Shown in pieces: positions 11,173 to 23,270 of a stretch of DNA of 64,000 nucleotides. Source of the DNA: Molanna angustata (Eukaryota > Arthropoda > Insecta > Trichoptera > Molannidae). How positions within the stretch are numbered: the first letter of the stretch is position 1; the number at the start of each line of letters is the position of its first letter. The position numbers and the translations under genes were made by a program. The stretch is from assembly GCA_963576475.1 (NCBI GenBank), contig OY754973.1:9508052-9572051 (forward strand), given 5' to 3'. The notes below the pieces were generated by a model that was given only the letters and a program-made list of their open reading frames with translations, ran no database searches and was not told where the DNA came from.

Positions 11173-11726
11173 AAAGTTTCCGAAAAATCTCCTTATATGA
11201 ACATTTTTTTATCCAGATGTTAAGGACGTTTTGGTGATGATGGTACTATAGTTAACTCAATTTTGCAATGAATGACTTTTTCCAGTAAGTAGAGGATATA
11301 TGTATTGAATAAACAAAAAAAGGCTTGTATTTCTCAGCTAGGAAACAGTGAAAATAAATAGATGTGATAAAAACAACACAAGCTTAAGAAATTCTTAAGC
11401 AGGTGAAAGTTTAGGTAGCTTGGATGAAATTGTCTGTACGTCAGTGAGCAGGTAATAGTGCAACTCCACAAATCTGTGTATTATTCATTTTTCCAGATGA
11501 TGAAATAAGTTTATGGCCTATATAGGGTTTATGCCTTTATCCCTTGCCTTCCCCATGATATGGAAGTAGGTACCTAACAAAAACACTTAATATGGCGGAG
11601 CAATAAACAAACCCATTTAGCGAGGCGATCATCCCGTGAACCAAATCATTTCAACAACTGAGTATATACCTACTTGTACACCTACAATTTATATACCTAC
11701 CTAGGTACTTATTTCAAATTTTATTT
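11173..11726. other. No recognised feature
   Basis: AT-rich sequence with a short ACCTACTTGTACACCTACAA-like run and a TACCTACCTAGGTACTT block, the kind of GTAGGTACCTAC word scattered all over this window. Confidence 0.4.
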
Positions 11727-11832
11727 TTATTTATTTTTGTCACATGATATTTTACAAAGATAACAACAAGTTGACTACTGCTGTCCATCTAGGAAACCCT
11801 GTTCTAGGGCTAGCAGTTTACAAATGTACAGT
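11727..11832 (-). mobile_element. LINE or SINE 3' tail, CTAGGGCTAGCAG family
   Basis: On the minus strand it reads ACTGCTAGCCCTAGAACAGG, then GTTTCCTAGATGGACAGCAGT, and ends in an (AAATAAA)-type tail. A second copy with the same order is at 38945-39065 (-). The A-rich tail at one fixed end fits the 3' end of a retroposon. The word ACTGCT...AGCAGT can form a hairpin around it. Confidence 0.55.
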
Positions 11833-14133
11833 AACAATATATTATGATATTATGGACAGGGTAATGATAGTTCATGCTTTACATTGGATAGGCACATAAT
11901 ACTTCAATAAACAGATCAACCAGGTCCAAAATGCCCATAGTACTTACCTGTCATCAAATCAATTCATGACGCGATTTGACAATTCAAATCCACAGAGAAG
12001 AGGTTATCAATCAATGTCGTCACGTGCGTTGATGTATTTGATATGACTCGCATGCGTCCCAGATCAAATCAAAACAAATAAAATATTTTTATGTATTACT
12101 TACTCAAAGAGCATCGCTAAAATATAACGGGATAGTTACAAATTTTATTCATAATTTAAATACGAATTAATTTATTGGTGATCGTTGAGTAACAAATAAT
12201 TCTAAATTCTAAATATTTCAAATAAAATATTTGGAATTTAGAATTCAAAAAAATTCCAAATAAAATTAGGGATTCAAATGATTCCATTGCAAACATCGAC
12301 TTTTTTGATGAACCATCATACTTCGGAAAATTCTAAATTTGATGATAATTGGTTCTTTTTGTAGCTTTATAATGTCAAAACAATTAAAATGAAGAGCGCT
12401 CTATAAATTTCTTCACGTTTCCTGTATTATTTCGAAATACAAAGGAATCAGTCACTGCATTGAATTCTAAAATAGAATGAAAAAGGATTTATTAGATTTT
12501 TTAATCATGTTCAATTTACCTGCCACTAAAAGATGTTATCGATAGTGACAAAACTTGTTATAATTATAATAATAAATTGGGATAATTTTTATAGCGCCGT
12601 TTTTGTAATAGGTGGCAAAACAAAAATAGTTTAAGATAAAATCGAAATAAAATTTAAGTTTCCTGTTTTTCTTTTTCTTACGTGTAGGTACATATTGCTC
12701 TATTGTTTGTTTTGTATTTTATTGCTTTTTACGCCTCACCCCCCCAAAGGGAAATATAGGGGGTAGTTATGAATTCGCGTTTTTTTTTCGCAGACTATTA
12801 ACTAGTATCATGCCGAGATTGTATTTTGTAAGTTTCATCTGAAATGTGCTACTTGCTATGTGCTATGTACGGCGTACTTATTCCACTTTATCGATATAGA
12901 CTAAAGTAGGTACTCAATCGATTATTTTCAAATATTGCAAATTTGTATATCTAAAATACTCGCTTAGACTCAATTAGATTTTGAAGGTAATATGAATAGT
13001 GCTTCTCATTTGTTTTAACAGTCAAATATTTCAAAGTGACCCAAAGCTCAGCAAACTTAGAATTTGATATATTTATTTTCAAATTGATAAAAAGGCACAT
13101 CACTCTCATAAATTGGCACTAAAGAATTATCAAGTTTTCATAATAAAATATTTAAATTAAAAATTATTTAACAAACTCATTCAAAAAAATATGGAAAACT
13201 TTCCATTAAAAATTTGAATACCTACTTTGTGGAGTGACTTGAACGAGAGGAGTTAAGCGTTGGCCACACACCAACTCAAACTCTGGAGAATTCCATGAGA
13301 AATGGGTTTGATTCAAGGAAGTTCATTTTTTTTATATAAAATCACTGCAACGAATTTTTCTGTTTTAGCAAATTGTCAATATAACTAAACTAACCGTTAG
13401 TATTGTCATGTTGTATGTTATGAATGAATGAGAGAGGACATAATATCCGTATGCAATAAGGGAATGCAACCCTATATGGGGATTGTGTGGGAGTCATCCC
13501 GTTGCACCCACCCCACCTATACGGCATAGAAGTGGCCATAAATTCGGGACGTATTCACGCATTTACTTACGGACAGATGAAATCACCGAAACTACCCCCA
13601 CTGCTCTCAAATCATGCGCCCTTCAAGGGTACACATATTTTATTAGAAAAAAATAATTATTTTTATATTTCCAATCGCATCTCTAAATATTTCCAATAAT
13701 TTTTATATCATATCTATTTTGTGTTTAGTGAATTGAGTGAATTATGTACCTATATTCAAAAGCATACAAAACAACATAATTGATTTGAAAAGTACAAATT
13801 TATACAAAAATGCAACGTAAAATGGTAAATAAAATTCTAACAAGTAAAATATATTGACACCATCCTACATTTTTGTTCTTCTAAATTTGAGGATTAAACT
13901 GTTGGTATCAACATGATATTATTTTTATTCAGCTTAGTATCGAAATAAATGATCGAAAATACGCCTTTTTTTAAATTAATAAAACAAAAATATTAATAGG
14001 TTTTATAAATCAAATATGTACGTTCGAATCCATACCGGAATCGAATTTTTTTTACACTCTTGAAAAGTATTTACACGCAGCTATGGAATGGCACGAGGCC
14101 CTAAGCAATGGAGTGACGTCATCTTAAGGGGGG
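11833..14133. other. 2.3 kb without recognised gene
   Basis: Very AT-rich. It contains the short palindrome at 12198-12245 listed separately. The open frame at 13487-13699 lies in a GC-richer patch with no splice signals or family resemblance. No dispersed repeat of the window is seen. Confidence 0.4.
12198..12245. repeat. 48-bp AT-rich inverted repeat
   Basis: Two 21-base arms (AATTCTAAATTCTAAATATTT and its near-perfect complement) flank a 6-base loop. It could be a foldback remnant or simply a chance AT palindrome. Confidence 0.5.
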
Positions 14134-14789
14134 GACTGCTGCCAACGTACCTATTTTTCAATTTGATATACCATCATTGTTTCTTAAAAAATAATTTATA
14201 TAGTTTTGGTATTAATAAAGAAAATTATATCTTTACTTTTTGATAATGTCCCATATAAATTCTTGTTGAAAAATAATGGCATACCCCGATTTTCAACGTT
14301 TATGTTATATTTTTAATAATATATAAGGCGTAGTTCAACATATTTTTTTTTAAATTAAAGAAAACAAAAATAACTAGAAAATATGATGTGACGTTGCATT
14401 AATGCTTCAGGTTTAGTAAATAAACCTAAAAAACATTTTTTTTTCCATTCAGCGCCATTGCGAAATATAAGTTTTATTGGTTTATTAACTTAACCTGATG
14501 CATTAATGCAACGTTACATCGTATTTTTCCAGATATTTTGATCTTCTTTAATTTATAAAAAAATATAATGCTCTATACCTTATAGTTTTTTAGAAATTTA
14601 AGATAAATGTCAAAAATCGGGGTATGCTTATTATTTTTCTATAAGAAAATATACCAAACATAATTAAAAAGTTAACGCATATTTTTCTTTATTAATATCC
14701 AAACTAACTAAGTTATTTTTTTCAAAATGATTCGTTTTGTAGTAATGATGCAAATTCAAATTGAAAAAATAGGTACGTTGGCAGCAGTC
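14134..14789. mobile_element. 656-bp foldback element with long inverted arms
   Basis: The left end GACTGCTGCCAACGTACC is matched by GGTACGTTGGCAGCAGTC at the right end. The inner parts also pair in inverted order: CATACCCCGATTTT at 14280 with CAAAAATCGGGGTATG near 14610, and TTGCATTAATGC near 14393 with GCATTAATGCAA near 14490. Several indels and many substitutions separate the arms, so it is old. It encodes nothing. It is best described as a foldback or long-TIR MITE of unknown superfamily. Confidence 0.7.
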
Positions 14790-15926
14790 ACACTCTTAAT
14801 CCATATTTATTTATTTATTCATACAAACACTGATGACATTATAATAATTATTGAATCTGCAATGCCCCAATAGGCAAAAAACCTGTGCCGGAGCCGATGC
14901 ATCTCGAAACAGTGACACTGTATTAGTTGATGCCAACAACAATCGTATATAAAAAAGTGATATTATCACAAACAACAATGGAAATAAAAAAATAAACATT
15001 TACAAAAAAACATAAAATAATAAATTGCACTAATATTCTTAGAGCAAAATAAAGTATGGAGTCGAAAGCTATGGGTGAAAATTTCCTCTGTATATTTTCT
15101 GCCTGATACTAAGAGCCATTCCTTTATTATAGTTTTAAAATCATGACTATTTTCCAGTTGCTTATTTTTTTGGTTTGGGGCTTATTCAATGTTCTAGGAG
15201 CAATGACTCCAAAACGTCTCTGTCCAATCGAGTTTTTCATTTTAGGCACTGAGAAGTTCAGTTCATTTGCTTGTCTAGTGAACGCGTTTGTTGGCTTTTA
15301 CTATGCAGAGTTATATTCTTTTAGAAATGAATTAATGCAGATTTCAAAAACAGCTGTCTTGGATCTAGGACAGTAAAAATTCTAAACAAATCGTCTAAAG
15401 GGAAAGTTATATTTCTTTTGTTGATAATACCTACGCATGACAATTTTTGAGCTTTATTATACCTAATTATTATAAAAATACATACATTTTATCTAATAAT
15501 TCTTGATGCGTCCTTCTATTCATCGTTTCTATATTCAGTATATTCAAGGTATTTCTATATTCAAGGTGCCGAAATGACTTTTGAGACTAAAGCTTTTGAG
15601 GCAATAAACTCGCCTTTATGTACTTGCTGTACATTTCTTAGGATTATTGATATTATTATTTTTATAAAAAAAAAATATCTTACTTTATGTTCACCTTACT
15701 CCTTCAGTTTTAGTGGGACATTTCCTGTACAGACGCATAGATGTTCATCCAGTTTTATTATATACCATCGTATATAGGTACTCACTTATACCGAAAATTT
15801 GATATTTTGGGTATATTTTCCAATCCCTACCTATCCTTCAATACATTAATGGTAAGAAGAAATATAATATTTATTTCTATATAATAATATAAATTGACGG
15901 ATAAGAATGATACGATTGAGGTAGGC
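14790..15926. other. No gene confirmed
   Basis: Short open frames at 15143-15376 and 15574-15777 lack matching splice signals and known motifs. The first has hydrophobic runs typical of translated AT-rich DNA. I would not call either a gene. Confidence 0.4.
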
Positions 15927-16620
15927 CAGTGGTTCTCAACATTTTTTTAACCAGATACCTCTCTGATTTCTCTGTTGTTAGCAGGGACCGCAAGGTACAT
16001 AGGAAAGTACAAGAAAATACTAAAAAAAACTTTTATACTGGAATGGTATGAATAATAAGATGTTCGTCACTAATTTTACTTAAAATAAAAATTATGAGAA
16101 TCATTTTTTTTTAAATTTTCATAACTTATTTATAGATCCTAATAGTTATAAAATAACTTAATTTAAAAGTGAAGCAAATAAAGTAACTAACCCAATAAAT
16201 TTGTTTTTATTTTAATATTCTAAAATCCATTTATAGGCATTTTAAAATGGACTATCATAGTAGGTCACGCGTGTATTTGTGTAAAAAAGGGCGCGTACAC
16301 TCCAGTGTCAATTCAACATTATATAAAACCATAATGATATATAAGATTAATTACAAAATATAAACAATTAAAATAAGATCAGATGAGAAAACTTTAATTA
16401 AAAATTAAAAAAAAAACTCAATAATGACATACCTACAATATCATTGCCTACTCTTATAATAGAAACCGGATATTTAGGGAGAAAATTTAAATTATGTTCA
16501 ATTTCGTTTACCTTATTTAAAAATTCAATACGAATATTCTTTTAGTAGGTTCTTTGATGGACCATATTCTATTTGTCGCTGAAGAATGTTGGTCCACGGA
16601 CCACTGGTTGGGAACCGATG
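15927..16620. mobile_element. hAT-like non-autonomous element
   Basis: It starts CAGTGGTTCTCAAC, the classic terminus of many animal hAT transposons. It ends CTGGTTGGGAACCGATG, a diverged complement matching 11 of 14 positions (GTTGAGAACCACTG expected). GGTCCACGGACCACTGGTTGG just inside the right end also fits the family. The interior is AT-rich and encodes no transposase. I could not find a matching 8-bp target duplication (AGGTAGGC left, CTAAAGAC right), so the copy is old or its edges are eroded. Confidence 0.6.
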
Positions 16621-17059
16621 CTAAAGACCGTCATTAAAAGAGAAAAATGATTATTGTTCACTCTGATATTTTGACAAAATGTTTCTCTCACTAAAAAAGA
16701 AAAGTTATTAATGACTTTATAGAGTGATTTCCTATAATATTTTACTCACGCTAAATCACTTACTAAAGTGACTAGTGCGTTACGGCAGTCGTCACTAGTT
16801 ATTAGAATAAACCAGGTTTTTTTTAATATTGTATTAAAGTCTATTTCAGACCGCATTCTATGTAGATCGCATTTTATATAGACCTTATTTTATGAATTTT
16901 ATAAATTTATTTTCGTTCTCTAGATGTCATTAGATTTTTTAACACCGCCATTTATTGAAAGATTACACCTTTTCCTATAAAATTTACTGTTATATATATT
17001 TTTGATGAGAAATGATCTTTTTTTGATCTCGAAAACAACACCGCTATCGGGTCAATACA

Positions 17060-17186
17060 ATACCAATTCTATGTCTCAATCCGGAATCGACCATACAAAT
17101 TTAGAAAATATCATTGAAATCGGTTGAGCGGTATCGGAGATTAGCGTATGCGAACATCGCGAGATTTTTATATAATATATTAAGAT
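17060..17186 (+). mobile_element. RTE-like LINE 3' UTR end
   Basis: Contains ATCATTGAAATCGGTTGAGCGGT, CGGAGATTAGCGT and a TTTTATATAATATATTAAGA tail. This wording (fit of an A-T-rich target followed by 'aaatcggttgagcggt...cggagattagcgt') is typical of RTE-type LINE 3' ends in insects. No coding part is attached. Confidence 0.5.
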
Positions 17187-17224
17187 AGGCATATATGTAT
17201 AGGTACCTACTTACCTATAATGAG

Positions 17225-17408
17225 AAAAACGAGAAGTATGTAGGGTTAGAAGTAGGCAGACCGCATAAATGAGATCATAAAGGATGGAAATGTAAGAAGA
17301 AAGAATAACAGAAGACGATGATGGACATGAATGAAGCGAGAAACGTATCTGGAGTGGAGTTAGGCACTCGGTTCTCTTTGCCTACCCTTAATAGGTAAAT
17401 GGCGTGAT
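17225..17408 (+). pseudogene. LINE C-terminal end, frameshifted
   Basis: Encodes V-G-R-P, then M-D-M-N-E-A-R-N-V, then T-R-F-S-L-P-T and a final M-A-stop with TGTTATGT after it. It belongs to the same LINE family as 7637-7750. Internal stops and indels show it is dead. Confidence 0.6.
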
Positions 17409-17468
17409 GTTATGTAATACATCAATTGGAATGGATCGGAGGCACCGATAACACGCAGAACTAAAGCT

Positions 17469-17569
17469 GGTTGCAGACCAAATGTTAAGTTAGTTGAGCT
17501 AGTATGAAAAATGACTTCAGCTATGCGAACTAAGCTAAACTAACTTAGCTTAACTTTTGGTCTGCAACC
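17469..17569. mobile_element. 101-bp MITE with GGTTGCAGACCAAA ends
   Basis: The left end GGTTGCAGACCAAATGTTAAG is complementary to the right end CTTAACTTTTGGTCTGCAACC, allowing small indels. Inner AACTAAC/GTTAGTT-type words extend the pairing. Flanks AAAGCT and AAAAGT hint at a short target duplication but do not prove one. Confidence 0.7.
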
Positions 17570-17641
17570 AAAAGTAATTGTAAGTGTATAGTGAATCTGG
17601 ATTCAAATCCTTTCTTGGTCGACCACGTAGCAAAAAAAATA

Positions 17642-18375
17642 TTATAATTTATACTTAGATTATATATGAACGAAAGGTTAAAGTATTTCAAAGTAACTAG
17701 ACTCGAGACTAGAAGACAAATACACGACCTTACTGTTCTTCACAAAATTGATAATGGTACCATGGACTCAAGACTTTTACAAGGTATACAACTGAATATT
17801 CCTAGAAGATCGCTGAGATTCGCCAATACCTTTCACATTAATATACTTCGGACCAGCTTTATGTATTACAGTCTCATACCAAGAATGTGTAGACAGTATA
17901 ACGATATGACAAGGGAGTGTCCTGATCTTGATGTGTTCGAGGATTCGCTCTCTGTTTTTAAAAAAAAAAGTTAACTCGCGCGTGTTGTTTTAAGAAAGGT
18001 CTCAGTGCTGTTTATGTACCTACGCTATTTTGTCTTTTCTCTAACTTTTATGACTGTTTTTGACTTCTTATGTGCCTGTTTTTTTTTCTTCTACTTATGT
18101 AACTTCTATAACTTTTTTTTTCTTGAATTGTGTAACTATTTTTTTCTTTTTTACTTAAATTTTGTAGCCGAATTATTTCTAATTTATGTAACTCATACTT
18201 GTGTAACTTGCGTGTGTGATTGAGTGAGAGCTCATGTAATTTTGTGTGCATCCGTAATTGAACGTCCAGCACTCATAGTAATAACCAATATTGTTTTCTT
18301 TTTGTGAGAATTGTGAGCTTGATGTCTGTCGATGTACCTTTTTAATTAAATAAATAAAAATCAAATAAAAATAAA
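17642..18375 (+). mobile_element. LINE 3' end: C-terminal ORF plus 3' UTR
   Basis: An open frame to the stop at 17972 encodes about 102 residues. It matches the region that follows the reverse transcriptase in jockey/CR1-like LINEs: a basic R-L-E-T-R-R-Q start, D-L-x-x-L-H-K-I-D-N-G, an S-R-L-L-x-x-I-x-L-N-I-P-R-R-S-L-R core, then R-T-S-F-M-Y-Y-S-L-I-P-R-M-C and a Y-N tail. The reading frame is intact, so this 5'-truncated insertion is fairly young. A T-rich 3' UTR follows and ends in AAATAAATAAAAATC near 18360. The neighbouring frames at 18005-18364 are UTR artefacts. Confidence 0.7.
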
Positions 18376-19444
18376 TATATGATACAGATACCTAGTCAGT
18401 GCAATGAATCTGTGACAAAAAAACTAAGAACAATGTTCTGAATTTCACTCGCCCGGCTGTATACGTACACTTACCGATACGCACATCTACATAATAAGTA
18501 GACCAACCGATCTACCGCCTCACACACACTTGTCATACCTACATTTGAATTCGAAATTTGTACTACACGCGGCTTCTGTACCTAATAATTCTATGAATTT
18601 ATACTTCAACGATATTCTCACCTGTGATCGTAATATTTTCCTTTCTTTCTTCATGCTGTGATCAATGATCAATCAACGATATGGTATACCGTGCTATGGT
18701 AAAATTATATTGTAGTATCGGACCATAGCATTGCTTGGGTTGGTTAGTTACCTTTTGACAATAAAAGCATTTTTATCTTAACATAAATTTAATAACTTAC
18801 AAAATAAACACTTTTTTTGTAAATATTATATATTAGTAAATCACCTTAAACACGTAGCTATGCTTGTTGCAAATTTGAAAGATATCAGACGCCCGCAAAT
18901 AATATTTTTTTGCAATGAATATATAAGGATATAGAATATCCTTTTGAATATGATATTCATATAGTTATGGTACCTACGTAGTCTCAGGATGAGACCAAGT
19001 CTGTATTGGGTTTCTCAAACGACGTTTGCTGGCTATAATACTTCTATCAAACGCTCCACGAGTATAATAAATTGGCGATTTTCAACACCCCAAAAAAAAC
19101 ATAAAAAAATTGTATTCCACCCAAGTATGTAGGCACTGGCAGGGAATAGTTTATTTTAAGCTTTGTATTACAAGCATATACTCACCAAAATCTAGAATTC
19201 TTAGAAAAAGGTTTCAATCTACTAGTAAAATACGTAATATCAAATTCTTAGAAAATAACTGTTTTGATTCCTATCTGACTATCCATAATAATCATAACAA
19301 TCCATAGACTAAAGTCAAACCAAAAAATATAGACTTTTTAAAATAATACATTATTACTATTTCCATCTATTATTTTCAGGTGAATTGTTACACATTATTC
19401 AAATATATAGAACTTTCAAAAATCACAAAAAAAATAATAAAAAA
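18376..19444. other. No recognised gene
   Basis: AT-rich sequence. A short inverted pair around 18920-18965 (ATATCCTTTTGAATATGATATTC) is the only structure I noticed. No exon evidence. Confidence 0.4.
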
Positions 19445-19466
19445 ATAAAGTGATCACGTATTCCGT

Positions 19467-19935
19467 TGTAAAATAACTCTTGCTCAATCACTTCTTCTTC
19501 CATTGCTTGATTATGCCGATGTATGCTATTTGGATGCAAATGAAGTCCATCTCAATAAACTTGAACGTCTTCAGAATATATGTATCAGATTCATCTTTGG
19601 GTTGAAAAAAATTGATCGCATATCAAATTACCGCAATCTTCTTTGTTGGCCCAGGATACGCCAGCGGCGCAATATACACATTTTGTCACTATTGTACAAT
19701 ATTCTCTCGAACCCAAACCTACCACAGAACCTAAAAAGCAAATTCACTTATTTATCCAATCATGGACTTCCACTCCGATCTGCTGTACGTACAACCTATC
19801 CATAATACAGAATTTCTCAGCTCTTCGTTCGAAGTACAATCAGCAAGATTATGGAATAGCCGGATATTGCGTCGTCTAACTCACTTCGTATTTTCAAGAA
19901 AAAACTAAAGAAGGAATATTTATCCTTGAACACCT
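19467..19935 (+). pseudogene. Jockey-like LINE reverse transcriptase C-terminus
   Basis: Reads C-K-I-T-L-A-Q-S-L-L-L-P-L-L-D-Y-A-D-V-C, then L-N-K-L-E-R-L-Q-N-I-C-I-R-F-I-F-G, then R-R-N-I-H-I-L-S-L-L-Y. Past the stop at 19803, a shifted frame continues with S-S-S-F-E-V-Q-S-A-R-L-W-N. These are hallmark blocks of the thumb and C-terminal region of jockey-clade non-LTR retrotransposons. One frameshift and loss of the upstream polymerase domain make it a pseudogene. Its own 3' UTR continues to 20200. Confidence 0.8.
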
Positions 19936-20200
19936 GATCCCGATTTCCTCTCCTGTCCTTACCATATCCTTTTTATTGCTATGAATTATATTTTTTTTGT
20001 TTAATAGTATGTAAGTGTTATACGTATTTTATTTGATTTCTTTTACTCTTTTTTATTTGCTGTTGTACATATACAATGTTGTCATACTTTGTAATCTGGT
20101 TGGTTGGAAGAAGTTGCCTAATGGCAATAAGCCCGCCAGTGTACAATTATATTTGTTTATATTATGTACAAGAAGATGTATAAATAAAATAAAATAAATA
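19936..20200 (+). mobile_element. 3' UTR and tail of the preceding LINE
   Basis: This T-rich 3' UTR closes with GGCAATAAGCCCGCCAGTGTAC, then TTATATTATGTACAAGAAGATG and AAATAAAATAAAATAAATAAA. It is the only place where the CAGTGTAC tail is attached to clear coding sequence on the 5' side together with 39770-40350. This ties the orphan tails to the jockey-like family. Confidence 0.75.
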
Positions 20201-20345
20201 AACCAGCCGATGACAGGTCGTAAGCCATGTAGTTGCCTTGAGTTCCTGGTTCTTCTATAATATCCCAACTTCGTCTCTATTGAGATGTTAAAATGTTTGT
20301 CAGTAAAAATATTAAAAGATTGGTTATTATTGACGTTCCGTTTTT
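20201..20345 (+). repeat. Rep-C fragment
   Basis: Starts CCAGCCGATGACAGGTCG directly after the LINE A-rich tail. It runs through GAGTTCCTGGTTCTTCTATA, then CTTCGTCTCTATTGAGATG and TTTGTCAGTAAAAATATT. The block order matches 33990-34070. Confidence 0.65.
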
Positions 20346-20707
20346 TCAAATTCAAAAACACATATTTTTTTGTTTTGATCACTATTTAAACCAGAGTGAA
20401 ATTTGTTAATTGATAAATAAGTATATCTCAATAATCTCACCTCAAGACAGGCGAAGCCGTATAGGTGAACTTATGAAAAAAGAAACGGAAAGAGTTAGCT
20501 TATAAGTTCCATTGTTTGTATCTTTTATGATATAAATATGTACTGTTTACTTTTTCTCTCTTTTTAATTTTTTCTGTCTTTTTATTTTTAATTAAATCAC
20601 TTCATACTATGTGTTTGTATGTACTTGATAACTTTTATTTTACTTTGTGTATTGTTTGATAGAGACATATACAGTATACAGTCTACACAATGTATAAATC
20701 AGAAAAT
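20346..20707. other. No recognised feature
   Basis: AT-rich spacer between Rep-C and MITE-A. Confidence 0.4.
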
Positions 20708-20880
20708 GGGGGCAAGTCTGGTCCGACCGGTGAAATCAAAACCCTCACGATTACCCATAGATATAATTATTATATGGAGTTCCATAATATCTTAAGATGT
20801 CATAGAACTCCATATGATAATTATATCCATGATATGGGTAATCACGAGGGTTTGATTTCGCCGGTTGGAACTGACTTGGA
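20708..20880. mobile_element. MITE-A palindrome, copy 2
   Basis: The left arm GGGGCAAGTCTGGTCCGACC pairs with the diverged right end GGTTGGAACTGACTTGGATTGC. Inside, ACCCTCACGATTACCCAT pairs with ATGGGTAATCACGAGGGT, and ATAATTATTATATGGAGTT pairs with AACTCCATATGATAATTAT. It is nearly one long hairpin, without coding capacity. Confidence 0.85.
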
Positions 20881-20899
20881 TTGCTTTATTAGTGGATTA

Positions 20900-20967
20900 A
20901 AAAAAAATACTAATAATGCATAATTTGAAATGTAAAAAAAAATACTAATAATGCATAATTTGAAATG
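20900..20967. repeat. 34-bp perfect tandem duplication
   Basis: The unit, A8 followed by TACTAATAATGCATAATTTG and AAATGT, occurs twice head to tail beside MITE-A. Probably a recent replication slippage event. Confidence 0.85.
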
Positions 20968-21059
20968 TTAGGACCAAGGTGGCTACTCGAAGTAGGTAAA
21001 CTCCGAAACGCAATGAATGTGTCTGCAACATGGTGTAAGGAATATTCATTCATTGTTAC

Positions 21060-21390
21060 GTGGTCTGCAATAATAATTTAACTTCTTTAGGTTTCTTCTG
21101 CATATTGGTTTTTGGCTTTCATATTTTAATTGTGCACTTTTTACTGTGTAGGATGATATTTAATAAATATTTATTTTGTGAACTTTTTATTGTTAAGGTT
21201 GAAATTTATATATTTTTTATTGTTATTTTTTTTGTATACCTAATATGTATGTCTTATAATATGTTGTATTGTAAAATGTAATAACTTTACAAACTCTACT
21301 GATAATTGCTTCGGAACAGACTCTGTCTAGTGAAGCAGTTATCTTTAATGTTTTCTTTAGAAAGTTGTGGTACTAAATAAATAAATAAAA
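21060..21390 (+). mobile_element. Possible LINE 3' UTR
   Basis: T-rich sequence ends in TACTAAATAAATAAATAAAA after an inverted word pair (AACTGCTTCACTAGACAG-like and CTGTCTAGTGAAGCAGTT around 21320). The T-rich leader and AAATAAA tail resemble the LINE ends at 17974-18375 and 47150-47510. The family is unconfirmed because no coding part is attached. Confidence 0.35.
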
Positions 21391-23005
21391 AATAATAATA
21401 TACTGGTACATAAAAAAAACACTAAAATACGACAGCTGATTAAATTAAAGTACTAAGAAAGACAGCTGTCCTAAACGCAGTAAGTGAGCTCGCAGAGATG
21501 TCGAGTGTATTAAAGAAAGCATTGTACACCATGCAAGCACGGTAATACACAAAAACATTCTAAGTGTAGTTGTTATTTCACTTAGGAATATAAAAAGTGT
21601 TAGTATATCTGGTTGTTCTGCTCGGACAGTGAAAGAAATTTTTTTCAACAAGTCTGGGGTATCTACAATTTTTTTTACCAACTTCAACAAATATATAATA
21701 TCAATTAGGGATCTGCGTTTCGCCAGAGTTACTAAATTATGATATTCGATTGATTCAGCATACATAATTACTAAAGTTGAGACTTACCTACGTCTTGTGC
21801 GAGAGTCGATTTTTTTTATCAAATGGTAGTTTCATTTAGGTACATAACTTCAAATACCTACCACTATATTAACGATATTAAGTTCATGCAAAATTTAAAA
21901 ATCGTTTTTTATCTATATAAAATATTTGTGTGGCAATTGGCAGTATACAAACATATGGAATGGAATTTGTTTTGTTCATAGGAATCAATGAAACATTGTC
22001 AGCTTCATATTGGAAATCCTCAAAATAGATTCTGCAGACTCTACAACTATTCATCGATGGTATAAATTTATATAAAATCGTGGTGGTCTTAGAATATGCG
22101 AAATTGTGTGTATGTACCTTATAGTGTTGATGGTAATATCGGTGTTTGCTCTGATGAAAAATCCCCGCGCTAAGGTGATATTGAAAGTAAACTGAGACGA
22201 CGTAGGATGGGATGGGAGAGCAAAATAGGAAGAAAAGGAAGAAGATGAGGTCGGTTGAGAGTGAAGCAAAGTGTAGGGTGGGAGGAACTGTACGATGGGT
22301 TCGTGTTGCTGCATAATCGGATGATATGGGATTTGCGCCGGATGTGTGACTGACAATATTGTCTCCGTATGTCCACGCGTACCGTCCTTAGGATCCTCTC
22401 TCCATCGGATCTAATATCAAAACAACACTCGGAATTCATACATACACCACACATTGTCTTTCTATACTTCTCAACTTTTATAAATATCGACAAACGTTTT
22501 AAAATTGAAAATGGAGTTGACCAACAAAGAATGCTCTAAAAATTTCATCTTGCATCTAAGAAATACTACATAACGATATCTGTAAACAAAACGAAGTACC
22601 TGACAATATCAAAAGAGCCGCTTGGATGCAAACCAGTATAAATTAGTGCTAGATTATAATCCAATCTTACATAATAATTCTCTACAATTAATCACGAAAA
22701 ATTGTTAATATCAACGTTTAGTATGAAATTGTCATTAATTGTTGCATAAATTAATATTCTTATTCTATTAATTTAACCTCAAAGATTACTAAAATCTTAA
22801 TTTTACTGTTATCAACTTCACGATTAGCCCTGCAGGTCATGCAATTCACATACCTAAACAAAGATATCTCCAGCAGCAACATCCTGTATAACGAACACAG
22901 GAAAATAAAGCAATAACAATGGTAACTTAAAAAAATACTGTATGAAAAAATAAACACATACCTACTTACCACCAGCAAAGTCAGAAGTAGTGTGTCCGCC
23001 CAAAT
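21391..23005. other. 1.6 kb without recognised gene
   Basis: The sequence at 22050-22400 is less AT-rich (CGAGACGACGTAGGATGGGA area) with overlapping minus-strand open frames. They lack splice support and known domains. A diverged host exon cannot be excluded, but I have no evidence for one. Confidence 0.35.
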
Positions 23006-23270
23006 ATGACATATTATGGGATAGAAGTTAGAGCCGACTCCTACAAAACTAAAAACTTTCCTAGAGTGGCTGAAATGAAGACCCTGCGCTCCATTGATGG
23101 AAGAACCCTCAAGGACCGCTTCAGAAAGAGACGATCTGGTCTAAATGCGGTGTCGAGGGAAAAACAAGGTGGTGACCACGTCGTGCGCATGGACGACAAT
23201 GGAATTGTCGAAATTGGACAGAAATACCCAAAAACGCAGAAGATTACCCAGAAGACCTGCGATGAATTAG
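23006..23270 (+). pseudogene. LINE C-terminal region cut by SINE-A
   Basis: Encodes V-A-E-M-K-T-L-R-S-I-D-G-R-T-L-K-D-R and, further on, D-H-V-V-R-M-D-D-N-G-I-V. The pattern is the 'EMKTLR..G.T..DRIRNE' plus 'W..H..RM..NRI' module common in insect LINE C-termini. The usual segment between the two modules is scrambled. The frame then runs straight into a SINE-A head at 23271, so the SINE inserted into, or next to, this LINE remnant. Confidence 0.65.
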
